This document shows positions 1 through 9,325 of a stretch of 64,000 bases of DNA, piece after piece. Positions within the stretch are counted from its first letter, which is position 1. Every line of letters begins with the position of its first letter. Below the pieces are notes generated by a model. That model had not been told where the DNA came from. It did not search any database and was given only the letters and a program-made list of their open reading frames with translations. Position numbers and translations under genes: made by a program. Location of the stretch: NCBI GenBank assembly GCA_945862295.1, contig CAMAXT010000005.1, forward strand, positions 1-64,000, read 5' to 3'. The DNA comes from Pseudobacteriovorax antillogorgiicola. Lineage in GTDB: Bacteria; Bdellovibrionota_B; Oligoflexia; Oligoflexales; CAIYRB01.

Positions 1-1
1 T

Positions 2-580
2 ATGGCTATTCTGACTCGTTGCGCTGTCCGCACCGCGAAATCCATAGTAGTCGGTACTGAGATACTTTTGAATGATCCGAAAGCATCGCTTGCGGCAGCG
101 TTTACAGGTGGCGCATCTTTTATACGAACAGACTATTTCGTCGATCGGATGCTTCGACCTGAATATGGCGGCGAGATGCATATCGACCCAGAAGGTTTGA
201 TCGCCTACAGACGAAGAATTGGTGCTGAGCAGATTGCGATCATGGCAGATATCCAAGTGAAGTACGCAACAATGATCAGACCACGGCCTATTTCAGAGTC
301 TGCGAACGAAGCTAAAGATAAAGGTGCAGATGCAGTGATTGTGTCAGGGAATTTGACGGGAGTAGCGCCGGATTTGACGGATCTTAACCAAGCGAGCAAA
401 GCGGTTCCTAATTATCCAATCCTAATAGGGAGTGGATTAAACAGTGACAACATCGAAAAAGTACTCGCCGTCGCGACTGGTGCAATTGTGGGGACTGGCA
501 TAATGGATTCTGTAGGTAGGATCGTTAAGGCTAAAGCTGCGCACCTAATCGTGCAACGCAATAAGCTAGCCAACCGGTAG
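2..580 (+). CDS. BtpA/SgcQ family protein (N-terminus cut by window edge)
   Basis: TIM-barrel-like protein with GGASFIRTDYFVDRM, IMADIQVKYATMI, DAVIVSGNLTG, PILIGSGLNSDNI and AIVGTGIMDSVG motifs; lacks the usual N-terminal third, so the start probably lies outside the window. Confidence 0.75.
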   Translation: MAILTRCAVRTAKSIVVGTEILLNDPKASLAAAFTGGASFIRTDYFVDRMLRPEYGGEMHIDPEGLIAYRRRIGAEQIAIMADIQVKYATMIRPRPISESANEAKDKGADAVIVSGNLTGVAPDLTDLNQASKAVPNYPILIGSGLNSDNIEKVLAVATGAIVGTGIMDSVGRIVKAKAAHLIVQRNKLANR

Positions 581-664
581 GGCTGGTTCTAGTCCTTTTG
601 ACGTTTCGTCGAACGGCAAAAGAAGAAATTCCGCTTCTAAACTACCAACAACACCAGCATTCGG

Positions 665-1510
665 TTGTTTTCTTCATTTTCCAGTGCAGAAACCGCAGGT
701 GCTTTTAGGTTTCAAAAACCACCAAAATTAGAGAAACAAAACATGCGTAATATCCGTATATTGCCGGTAAGGGACTTTTTTTGCCTTATTACAGCTTACA
801 GCTGTGCAAATGAAGCAAATTTCATAAGCAAAGAAACAGAGCATAGTACAGCCTACGCAAATGCTGGGGCAGATGCAGACCCAGAATCAGATGATGCCAT
901 GCCAGCTAATCCAAGTGATTCAGATCCAAATGCTAACACCGAAGAGAAGGCTGATGATTCAACAAAAGACCAAGAAGGTTTTCGTTTAGTCAGAGATTTT
1001 AAAACTACATTTGAAGAAAATGCGGCGTTTAAATTTAAACCAAGAGAGCGCGTAGTCGAACAAGAATTCACTTTGACATCTAGCTACGATCAAGTCGAAA
1101 AGAAATTCACCCAAATTTCTCGTCCGAATGTGACCAAAAACTTTCGCCAGGGTAACCCAAGCGAAATGCGTCGTGAGAAACTATTCCAAGGAAATCAAGG
1201 AATATTAGATCTTTTGATTGTAATCGAAGATTCTGGGTCGATGGTTCAAGAGCAGACAAATCTTTCGACGAAACTGGCGCCTCTTCTTGAATATATAAAA
1301 GATTCTGATTGGCGTATTGGCGTTGTAACCACCGATCAAGCTAAAGCGTGCTCGCGTAAGGTCATACAAAAAGGTGATACCGACATTGAGGCGGCGTTTG
1401 CAAATGCGATTAACGTAGGACTCGCCGGATTACATGCTTCACAGTTGAAAAAGCGCAAGCATGAGTTGACGGTGACATTTTCGCGAAAATTCGAAATCAT
1501 GTTCATCTGA
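665..1510 (+). pseudogene. Truncated VWA-domain protein (decayed)
   Basis: GILDLLIVIEDSGSMVQEQ (MIDAS-like DxSGS) and WRIGVVTTDQAKACSRKVI match Bdellovibrionota-type VWA surface proteins; similarity stops after NVGLAG (about 1428) and the remaining codons are antisense to a STAS-like frame. Confidence 0.6.
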
Positions 1511-1762
1511 TAGATGAAGTCAGGGGAACAAGATTCGAGTACCAGATTTGAAACAACTGCAGCCTTCTTGGTAAAGCCTAACCAAATGCTGATCCCGACA
1601 CTGTTTATATTGCTAATACCTCGAAGGTCGATGTGGCAGTTTGGTTTCATAGTTTTGAGGCAATCCTCAAGAGGCTGGGCAGCATTTTCGTCAAGACTGC
1701 CTCGAAGCAGTATTCGTTAGCCGCTGTTGATAATTTCAGTTTTGAAGGTTTCCAAATTTTGT
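1415..1762 (-). pseudogene. STAS-domain-like protein remnant with in-frame TAA
   Basis: Minus-strand reading LETFKTEIINSG*RILLRGSLDENAAQPLEDCLKTMKPNCHIDLRGISNINSVGISIWLGFTKKAAVVSNLVLESCSPDFIYQMNMISNF...NCEACN resembles STAS proteins ending in CxxC; one in-frame stop near the N-terminus. Confidence 0.55.
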
Positions 1763-1776
1763 CCTGTTGAAAGATA

Positions 1777-2904
1777 TTACTGCCGGTCAATTAGGTACTT
1801 ATATTTAATGCTGAGAATTCTCGCGACTGACTCATCGATTTGCTCCTCTGAGATGACTTTTCGTTGCACTGCCTTCTCGATGGAATCAATCATCTGCAGT
1901 TGACTTTGTTTTTCCCATGCTGCCAGTAAAATATCGTTACCAGCCAAGACAGACCTGATTCCAATCTCCGGGACGGTGTAGCTGTGGGTTAGAGCTTTCA
2001 TTTTTAAATCGTCGGAAATTATAAGCCCAGAGAAGCCAATCTCGGTCCTTAAAATATTGATGACGTTCTTTGAAAGGGATGCTGGATATTTTCGATCTAG
2101 TTCCGGAACTAGCACGTGACCAATCATTATTGCGTCGATGTCGTCTTTCAATTTAATGAAAGGGAGAAACTCGTATTTTTTAAGATCAGAAACTCGACGA
2201 TTAATCACAGGCAACGTGTGATGGGAGTCTTCGATGGAATAGCCAAGGTTCGGAAAATGTTTTCCTGTAGAGATAATATTGGTCGCCTTTAGACCGCTGA
2301 CCACACTCAGGGCGGCAGCGGCAACGATCTCTGGTGATGATCCATAAGAACGTGAGTGAATGTACGAGCTTTCTTCAGGCGCTAAGTCTAGGACTGGAGC
2401 AAGATTCATGTTGATGCCAAGCTCTTGCATTCGCTTACCGAGCGCTAGGTTGGCATTGAAGAGTGCTGACCGGGCTTTTTTTGGTGCAATCTCAAACGTC
2501 TTGCCGAGAGTATTGGCATTGTGCCTGGTGTATTTAAGTCCGCTGACCTTCCCTATTCTATTGACGACACCTCCTTCTTGGTCGACAGCGATAATGAGTG
2601 GTATTCCAGAATTGACGGTGACCGCTTCTTGGAGGTAGGCGGTCATTCCAGCAAGTTGATCTTCATCTGTGATGTTTTGATCGAATAGAATGATGTTACC
2701 TATAGAGTTATCAACGAGATATTTCGCCTCTGATACTGTGATGCGATCGCCATAGATGCCGACCATCATCATCTGGCCGATTTTTTCGCGCAGAGTCATT
2801 TCGCGAATGCGGCCTTCTACCCAGCCGTTTTCATCAACAGCGAGCACCTGCGTTGGTGACAGCAGGCAAAGTAAGGTTGATAATTTAAAAAGAAAGTTCC
2901 GCAT
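1777..2904 (-). CDS. nagZ: Glycoside hydrolase family 3 protein, beta-N-acetylhexosaminidase (NagZ-like), with signal peptide
   Basis: MTLREKIGQMMMVG, IAVDQEGGVVNRI, GKHFPNLGYSIEDSHHTLP, GLIISDDLKMKAL motifs; N-terminal hydrophobic signal ending VLA. Confidence 0.88.
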   Translation of the reverse strand: MRNFLFKLSTLLCLLSPTQVLAVDENGWVEGRIREMTLREKIGQMMMVGIYGDRITVSEAKYLVDNSIGNIILFDQNITDEDQLAGMTAYLQEAVTVNSGIPLIIAVDQEGGVVNRIGKVSGLKYTRHNANTLGKTFEIAPKKARSALFNANLALGKRMQELGINMNLAPVLDLAPEESSYIHSRSYGSSPEIVAAAALSVVSGLKATNIISTGKHFPNLGYSIEDSHHTLPVINRRVSDLKKYEFLPFIKLKDDIDAIMIGHVLVPELDRKYPASLSKNVINILRTEIGFSGLIISDDLKMKALTHSYTVPEIGIRSVLAGNDILLAAWEKQSQLQMIDSIEKAVQRKVISEEQIDESVARILSIKYKYLIDRQ

Positions 2905-3043
2905 TCCGATCCTTCGTAGGCAAGATTTGCCTCACGTATAGATCGGAGAACCGGTGAGAAAGTTTAGAAAAGTGAATACACTGATTTGGCTATTTTTTTA
3001 AATGTCTCATTAAGTGCAATAAATTTAGCTGAATCACAACGGT

Positions 3044-3298
3044 TCAGTCCCAGGGAAGGTCCACGCGTTTTGTTTCTTCGAAGAAAGCACCCGGTCTGTC
3101 ATCTTGTATTAGTTTTGTTACTGCAATTTCAAAACCGAGTGCATTTAACACCTGTCGTGCGCAGTCGAGTTGAACCGTAGGTTTATTTTTTTCCATTTGG
3201 TAGACGAAATTGAGGCCGACGCCCGCTATTTTAGCTAACTGGGTCTGCGATAGTCCACTTTCTCGGCGAATCTTTCGTACGAATGATCCAATATCCAT
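3044..3298 (-). CDS. HipB-like helix-turn-helix transcriptional regulator (orphan)
   Basis: IGSFVRKIRRESGLSQTQLAKIAGVGLNFVYQMEKNKPTVQLDCARQVLNALGFEI; start taken at the internal Met (MDIG), ORF can extend to 3316. Confidence 0.82.
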   Translation of the reverse strand: MDIGSFVRKIRRESGLSQTQLAKIAGVGLNFVYQMEKNKPTVQLDCARQVLNALGFEIAVTKLIQDDRPGAFFEETKRVDLPWD

Positions 3299-3406
3299 GG
3301 TGTCCCCGCAGTTCATTTGATTGATGGGATAATTTTAACACGAAATAGCTCCAGCAGATAAATGCTGGAGCTTTCATGCGAACAGATGAGAGCAATAGAG
3401 ACTTGT

Positions 3407-4192
3407 TCAGCCCTTTGGACCGGAGCCTTTTTTTCTGATTTTCTTCAGAAGAATTGGTAAGACTGATAGAAATGCAAGTAAGAGTATTGCGATCAATAGG
3501 CTATTGCGAACTTCGGCAGGGAATTCAGAGAAACTTGTTTTCCCTTGAATGACTGAATCGATGAGCTGACAACCCGTTGCTCCAAGGTAGACATAGGCAA
3601 AAGTACCTGGCAGCATGCCGATCATGCTTCCGAGGATGTAATCCTTCATTTTGAGTGGAACTAGACCGCAAGCATAATTTAATCCGTTGAAAGGAAAAAG
3701 GGGAACAAGGCGGACAAAGAGTACAAAATTAAAGCCGTTTTCCTCAATGCTATTTTTGAACTTCCCGAACCATGCTTGTTTTGACAGAAAGCTTTCAATC
3801 GATTCGCGAGCGACGTACCGAGCAATAACAAACGCAAGTGTTGCGCCGATCGTTGAACCTATCGAAACAATGAGTGTTCCCCACCACGGTCCAAAAGCTA
3901 ATCCAGACATCATCGTAACTAGGAGGCCGGGGATAAATGCGATTGTAGCAATGACGTAAAGAACGATAAAGAGAACGGGTGCCCAAACGCCCCAGCTCTC
4001 TAAGTAGGCCTGGATGGTAGTGCAGTCAGGTATTTTCAAATTGCGTAGTGCCCAGACAACTGCTGATAGCACGACTACACCTATGACTAATCGCTTGTAC
4101 TTTGCCGCAGCAGATGGTTTCTTCTGATTTTGTGCGTCCGCCATATATCCTCCAGTTCCGCATTCACTTCTTTGGTCCAGCAATTGTCTCAT
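3407..4192 (-). CDS. TVP38/TMEM64 family (SNARE-associated/DedA-like) membrane protein
   Basis: Multiple TM helices; GLAFGPWWGTLIVSIGSTIGATLAFVIARY and VRLVPLFPFNGLNYACGL motifs. Confidence 0.88.
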   Translation of the reverse strand: MRQLLDQRSECGTGGYMADAQNQKKPSAAAKYKRLVIGVVVLSAVVWALRNLKIPDCTTIQAYLESWGVWAPVLFIVLYVIATIAFIPGLLVTMMSGLAFGPWWGTLIVSIGSTIGATLAFVIARYVARESIESFLSKQAWFGKFKNSIEENGFNFVLFVRLVPLFPFNGLNYACGLVPLKMKDYILGSMIGMLPGTFAYVYLGATGCQLIDSVIQGKTSFSEFPAEVRNSLLIAILLLAFLSVLPILLKKIRKKGSGPKG

Positions 4193-4239
4193 AACTTCAT
4201 TTGATAAGGTAATCTTTGCATTCCGTTTGTAATAAAAAA

Positions 4240-4259
4240 CCGCTCCGAATACGGAGCGG
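4240..4259 (-). terminator. Intrinsic terminator
   Basis: Perfect 8-bp stem CCGCTCCG-AATA-CGGAGCGG flanked by aaaaaa (T-run on minus strand); downstream of the 4287-5024 minus gene. Confidence 0.75.
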
Positions 4260-4286
4260 TTGGTTTCGATTTCTAAATCATTCGTC

Positions 4287-5024
4287 TTACTCTGGGCCTG
4301 TTTCCAATTTCAACAGTTCTACGTCATCGGTCGAGACTTTAATCCAGACCAGTTTCGGGCTGGATTGTGTTTTATCGACCGACCAGACGAGAGTGCTCGT
4401 TGGTTTAGATGCGTTGGCGTTACCTTGCGAATCTTTTGGTGTAAGTGTGACACTATAATTGTGGTAACCGTTGTTACCTTCTTCAACGACACTCGAGCAT
4501 AGGTAAGCCGATGGGAATTCGGAACCGTCTTTTTTTGTAACGACTACTGAATAGTCGTCTTTTGTTTCGTCATCTGCGATGTCTACCAGACCTTTATTTT
4601 TGCTATCACTGAACATCAAGGATTTATTTACGTCATATACAGCTGTGAGTTTTTGGGGGGTGCCATTTTTAGGCGTGCCTTTAAGAACAGTAGTATCAGA
4701 GTCGTAGATGGTTTCGAAAGGTGATCCACAGCTATTAAAGAGAATCGCCAGGTCAATGCCGTAGTCAGCACTTCCGAGTGCGGCGTCGAGTGGACTTTGA
4801 TCCTCGCTAGTCGATTTTTCTTCCCCATTGGATTCGGGTCCACCGTCGTTTCCAGTTTCGTTTTCATTACTAGCCTGGGTCTTCTTCTCCCCCGTTGTTC
4901 CTGTTTCTTTTGCGCCGTTTCCTACCTCTGTTCCCAAGCCGCAGGAAAGCAAAAAGAGGCAAACTAAAGCAACTGATGATGCAGTGGCTAGACAGTTAGA
5001 GCTTGGATTCAACGTGAGTTTCAT
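4287..5024 (-). CDS. Hypothetical lipoprotein
   Basis: Lipobox LFLLSCG followed by low-complexity linker; starts within the end of the TIGR02147 gene (4-nt overlap). Confidence 0.7.
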   Translation of the reverse strand: MKLTLNPSSNCLATASSVALVCLFLLSCGLGTEVGNGAKETGTTGEKKTQASNENETGNDGGPESNGEEKSTSEDQSPLDAALGSADYGIDLAILFNSCGSPFETIYDSDTTVLKGTPKNGTPQKLTAVYDVNKSLMFSDSKNKGLVDIADDETKDDYSVVVTKKDGSEFPSAYLCSSVVEEGNNGYHNYSVTLTPKDSQGNANASKPTSTLVWSVDKTQSSPKLVWIKVSTDDVELLKLETGPE

Positions 5025-5899
5025 GACTGCACCTTCTTGGTATGGGGATACATCTGCGCATTTACTTGAATAATTAACTCGCCACCTTTGTCCTCAGCCA
5101 CTTGCATCGCCCAGGTGTGTAATTCGCCCCTGAACTGTTTTAGTTTATATTTAAGTTCGAGCACCGCTGATTCAGGAATTGTGAAAGTGACTGCCCCGAA
5201 CTCCCTCTCTTCAACTGGGATATTTTCGAGGGAGTCTTTGGCTTGATCAAGCATTTGGCGGTGGTAGTTTCTTATGGAAAGACTTTTCACCTCGTCGCTT
5301 GAAAGAACCATATTGTCTTTCATTTTCAGTTTGCCGTCGATTTTTTCGACAAAGCCTTCTTGAAGCAGAAATTGAATCGCTTGGGAGATTTCGTTGATCG
5401 ACGCTTTTCCGTAGATGCGTCTGGAGATCCAGTATGGATCGTCGCGGAACTCTTTGAGAGTTGTCATCTCCCGTATAACGGGATAGAGCCAGTGGCTAAG
5501 ATATTTGTGACTCTCAGTATTGAGTTCACGTTTTTTTGCCTGCGGGGTTAGCTTTTGCAGTATGGAGAAGTAGTATTCCTTGTCGGTATCTGATTTGGCT
5601 TGATTCATCTTTACAAGTGTCGCGAAATAGTCCGCCATTTGACCTGATAAACTTAGTGCTTTGATAAATTTCTGCGTTGCATCAGGACTGATGTTTCGTT
5701 CGCCGTCGATTACAAGTTTCAGAATATTTGGTGATGTGAAGCCAGCTGATTTAGAAAATGCTCGGTAACTGTATCCCCGCTGGCTGTCTTTTCTAAACTC
5801 GTAGAAATCGCGCAAGTATGTACGAAAGTTCGTATAGCCGTAGACTGTGAAGGCTTTGTCTTTTACTTCGGTTTTGCTGTCGAGTTTTTCTGCGCCCAT
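5021..5899 (-). CDS. TIGR02147 family protein (HTH-type)
   Basis: VYGYTNFRTYLRDFYEFRKDSQRGYSYRAFSKSAGFTSPNILKLVIDGERNIS is typical of the TIGR02147 family. Confidence 0.85.
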   Translation of the reverse strand: MGAEKLDSKTEVKDKAFTVYGYTNFRTYLRDFYEFRKDSQRGYSYRAFSKSAGFTSPNILKLVIDGERNISPDATQKFIKALSLSGQMADYFATLVKMNQAKSDTDKEYYFSILQKLTPQAKKRELNTESHKYLSHWLYPVIREMTTLKEFRDDPYWISRRIYGKASINEISQAIQFLLQEGFVEKIDGKLKMKDNMVLSSDEVKSLSIRNYHRQMLDQAKDSLENIPVEEREFGAVTFTIPESAVLELKYKLKQFRGELHTWAMQVAEDKGGELIIQVNAQMYPHTKKVQS

Positions 5900-6016
5900 G
5901 GGGAAGCCTTCTATTTAATGCTATCCCTGTATTCGGCATATTTTGCCTATTGCTTAAGTGATTTTTGTAACTATCTGTAATTGAGAGAGTATTTAGGTAC
6001 CGTTGTATACAGCAAA

Positions 6017-7186
6017 TCAATGCGCCAAGGAGATATTGGAGTCCTGGATTTCTTCCAACAGTAGAGACGCCATCCAAAGAAAATCAGTTCCGTTGAAGGT
6101 TGTTTGGCAATTAGCATAAGCTCTCGGAGTGTATTCTTGGGACTTTCGCTGCCAGAGGTAGTCAGCCTTCTTATCGCAGTTGGTCGGTAGATTCTCGGAT
6201 GGAAACTGAGGCATTGTTAATAGTTCAGTCAACATCTTGTGAGCTAAATTTGGATTCATCGCGTTGATCGACTTAAGCCTCAGAAATCTAAAAAACATAT
6301 TCTGTGGATCGAGCATAACTAATTTGTGAGTTTGCCACTGTAGTCTGGAGCTTTTAAATGAGATGTGATCAAAGCTATCGACAAGCGTTGCGAAGTAACT
6401 GTCATGTGGGACGTTGATTGGATATTTTCTTGCGGTGTTTTTTAGTTCAAGTTCTAGCCAAATAGAGAGCGCTACTAAGTGTGACGCATAGCCGCGTTCT
6501 AGAACTTGCACTGAAAGCTCACCGGTGGAGAAGCCGTTCTTGACGTGCGTCGGGATTTCGGACTGGGAAAGCTGCAAATCAGCTGAAAGCATGCGCAATC
6601 CAAGTGCTATCTGCGGTGTTGCGTAGCTTACATAGACCGGTCCGTTGCCAAGGTAACCGTTGTTTTCTTCGATGGTTTTAAGCAATGCAAGAATGTGTTG
6701 GTCGTAGCGTTCAGGCTTTTGCGACAAGGCAATCATGACACCAACTATCATATCTCGTGACGTGCTTTTCTTGCAGGTCGGGTGCCGCAACCAGTAGCCA
6801 TCAGTCTTTGAGTTCTCGATCGCAGTCCAAGCGTCGTGCGCTCTTGCAGTTAGTCCGGCTTTTTTAAGTGCTGCGAAGCGTAGCGAAGAGAATAGCAAAC
6901 TATCGCAAATATCTAGGACTTTGCCAGATGATGTCTTGTTGATCACCATACCGTGATCTAGCAGCTGTTCATTAACCTGATTATCATAGAGCAGAATTCT
7001 GCGATTGGTTTCGTTGATTGTGGTTTCCATTTCAGCGACTGAAGGACGTTCGAGATTTGCGGACCAATTCTGTAGCGCTGCAGCTGAAAGTTCGAGGTAA
7101 CGGCGATTGCTTCCGAACTGCAGAAAAATGCCGATCAAACTAAAGCCAGCGAAGGCCAATAAGGAGGAAGTTGTAAATATGCGCAT
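6017..7186 (-). CDS. Hypothetical protein with N-terminal signal/TM segment
   Basis: 389-aa ORF, SLLAFAGFSLIGIFLQFG N-terminal hydrophobic segment; no recognised domain. Confidence 0.65.
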   Translation of the reverse strand: MRIFTTSSLLAFAGFSLIGIFLQFGSNRRYLELSAAALQNWSANLERPSVAEMETTINETNRRILLYDNQVNEQLLDHGMVINKTSSGKVLDICDSLLFSSLRFAALKKAGLTARAHDAWTAIENSKTDGYWLRHPTCKKSTSRDMIVGVMIALSQKPERYDQHILALLKTIEENNGYLGNGPVYVSYATPQIALGLRMLSADLQLSQSEIPTHVKNGFSTGELSVQVLERGYASHLVALSIWLELELKNTARKYPINVPHDSYFATLVDSFDHISFKSSRLQWQTHKLVMLDPQNMFFRFLRLKSINAMNPNLAHKMLTELLTMPQFPSENLPTNCDKKADYLWQRKSQEYTPRAYANCQTTFNGTDFLWMASLLLEEIQDSNISLAH

Positions 7187-7314
7187 GTTTTGTCAGATGG
7201 TTCGTTGTTTGTTCCATCCAACTCATCGGAACTTTTGACGATTTCCTTAAATAGTACAAAAATCTCTGTTAATTTAGGTTTTTAGCCAAGGGGTCTATCC
7301 GAAAAAACACAAAA

Positions 7315-7350
7315 ATGCCGAGCGAAAGGCATAATCCTAATGCTCGGCAT
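7315..7350 (-). terminator. Intrinsic terminator of aldehyde dehydrogenase gene
   Basis: ATGCCGAGC ... GCTCGGCAT inverted repeat (9 bp) followed on minus strand by TTTTTGTGTTTTTT. Confidence 0.7.
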
Positions 7351-7364
7351 TCAAAAGAAAAAAA

Positions 7365-8927
7365 TCAGAAGCGGTAGTTCATATCAGGTTCGACGTACTC
7401 AGTATCCATCTGTGCTAACTGAAGTTTGCCAGACATATCCCAGTTTACTGAATGCCACTTGGTAAATTGATCGACGACCCAGATTCCTGATTGGCGTCCG
7501 CCGTTACCAGATTTACCGTTGCCGCCAAAAGGTAAATGCGCTTCCGCACCAGTTGTCGAGTTGTTGATACTCGACATGCCGGCGGTGATTTCATTTTTGA
7601 ATTTGTAGATCCGTTGTGGATCGCTGGTATAGATGGCTGATGATAGGCCGTAGCCGTGGTTGTTCGCCATCGCCATTGCTTCATCGTCGTCCTGGTATTT
7701 GAGAACGTTTACGAGTGGTCCGAATGTCTCAGTGGAGTAAATAGAGTCTTTCATGCTGACATTTAACACGAAGTTTGGTCGTGTATAAAAACCGTTTTCA
7801 GCGTCACCGTCAAAATGTTCCCAGTTTACACCGTGACCAATGTGGCCGCCTTTACCAAGTGGGAGTTCATGATGCTTTTCTACGAGTTTTGCCAGATGTG
7901 TTTCGTGGCTACGGAGGAAACGTTCGCTGATGAGTGGACCGTAGAAATTCTTCTCGTTGGTTGGCACACCGATTTTTATAGCTTTTGTTTTAGCTACTAG
8001 CTTCGTGATGAAGTTGTCATAAATTTTATGATGAATAATCAGGTTCCCCAGAGAGGTACAGCGCTGACCAGCGGTTCCAAAGCTACTGAATATGACACCG
8101 TCTAGCGCAAGGTCGATATTTGCATCTTCTGCGACGATGAGGGGATTTTTTCCACCTAATTCCAAACACGGGGTCTGCAGATTTCGGCCGCAAGCTTCAC
8201 CGATCCGTTTGCCAATCGCAGTGGAACCAGTAAAGCCGATTTTATCAAACTTGCCTTCATCAATTAAATCGATAAATGCCGCACCAGTTGTTGGGCCGTT
8301 ACCGAAGACAACGTTGAATACACCTTGTGGAAAACCCGCCTTCTGCATCAGTTCAGTGTAATAGTAAGCAGTCGCAAGCGCGTCTTCAGATGGTTTCCAA
8401 ACGCATGTGTTGCCAGCGACTAATGCTGGAACGAAATACCAAGAAGGTACTGCTGCAGGAAAGTTACAAGCGGTTATGCAGCCAAATACACCAATCGGTC
8501 GGCGGTAAGTAAATAATTCTTTATTAGGCATTTCTGACGGAACAGTTTGACCGTAAAGACGTCGCCCTTCTGAAATGAAGAAGTTACATGTATCGATGAC
8601 TTCTTGTACTTCGCCCATTGATTCTCTAAATGGCTTGCCGATTTCTCTGGTCAAGACTTTTGATAGAGCGAGTTTGTTTTGTTCAACAAGTCTGCCAAAA
8701 TTTTGAATCATGCCAGCCCTAACCGGCGCAGGTGTATTCGCCCATTTTTTATAAGCACTACGTGCAGAATCGGCAGCGGCTCTGACTTGATCCTTGTCAG
8801 CTTCGGTAAATATTGCAACTTGATCACGACGATCTGCTGGATTGAGTGAGATAATTTCTTTGGATCCTTTGATCCACTCGCCGTTTACAAAAGCGCTGTA
8901 TCTATTGTCGATAGTTTTTGAAGACAT
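7365..8927 (-). CDS. NAD(P)-dependent aldehyde dehydrogenase (alpha-aminoadipic/ALDH7-like)
   Basis: GFTGSTAIGKRI, LELGGKNPLIV, FGTAGQRCTSLGNLIIH (catalytic Cys), LPFGGNGKSGNGGR. Confidence 0.9.
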   Translation of the reverse strand: MSSKTIDNRYSAFVNGEWIKGSKEIISLNPADRRDQVAIFTEADKDQVRAAADSARSAYKKWANTPAPVRAGMIQNFGRLVEQNKLALSKVLTREIGKPFRESMGEVQEVIDTCNFFISEGRRLYGQTVPSEMPNKELFTYRRPIGVFGCITACNFPAAVPSWYFVPALVAGNTCVWKPSEDALATAYYYTELMQKAGFPQGVFNVVFGNGPTTGAAFIDLIDEGKFDKIGFTGSTAIGKRIGEACGRNLQTPCLELGGKNPLIVAEDANIDLALDGVIFSSFGTAGQRCTSLGNLIIHHKIYDNFITKLVAKTKAIKIGVPTNEKNFYGPLISERFLRSHETHLAKLVEKHHELPLGKGGHIGHGVNWEHFDGDAENGFYTRPNFVLNVSMKDSIYSTETFGPLVNVLKYQDDDEAMAMANNHGYGLSSAIYTSDPQRIYKFKNEITAGMSSINNSTTGAEAHLPFGGNGKSGNGGRQSGIWVVDQFTKWHSVNWDMSGKLQLAQMDTEYVEPDMNYRF

Positions 8928-9091
8928 AGCTGATCTCCGTTCGGATTCGGATTAATATTAGTAGCTCATTTAAATGGAAACCGGTGAAAATAACAACAGA
9001 CAGTCGGAGCATTTTCCCGGCAAAATTTTTGCGTCAAATAGCGAATCATAGTAAAATTGGGTAATTACCACAACATGGAGCAAAGTATTTT

Positions 9092-9325
9092 ATGGACAGA
9101 AGATCAGGTACTCGTTGTCCTCATTGTCAAGGACCTGGAGTAGAAGACGCGAGTAAACCAGAAGGAGTTCGTTGTCGACGGTCTACATGCATACAAAATC
9201 ATAGTCATGTGACATGCCCGCGCTGCAAATCTAAGCACCTTGAGTCGGTTACGTTTCAAGATGCAACATATGTCTATAAATGTGAAGACTGCACAAATAC
9301 TTGGAAAGTAAAAGAGGGAGCCTGA
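9092..9325 (+). CDS. Small zinc-ribbon-like protein
   Basis: 77 aa with CPHC, CRRSTC, CPRC, CEDC cysteine pairs. Confidence 0.6.
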   Translation: MDRRSGTRCPHCQGPGVEDASKPEGVRCRRSTCIQNHSHVTCPRCKSKHLESVTFQDATYVYKCEDCTNTWKVKEGA

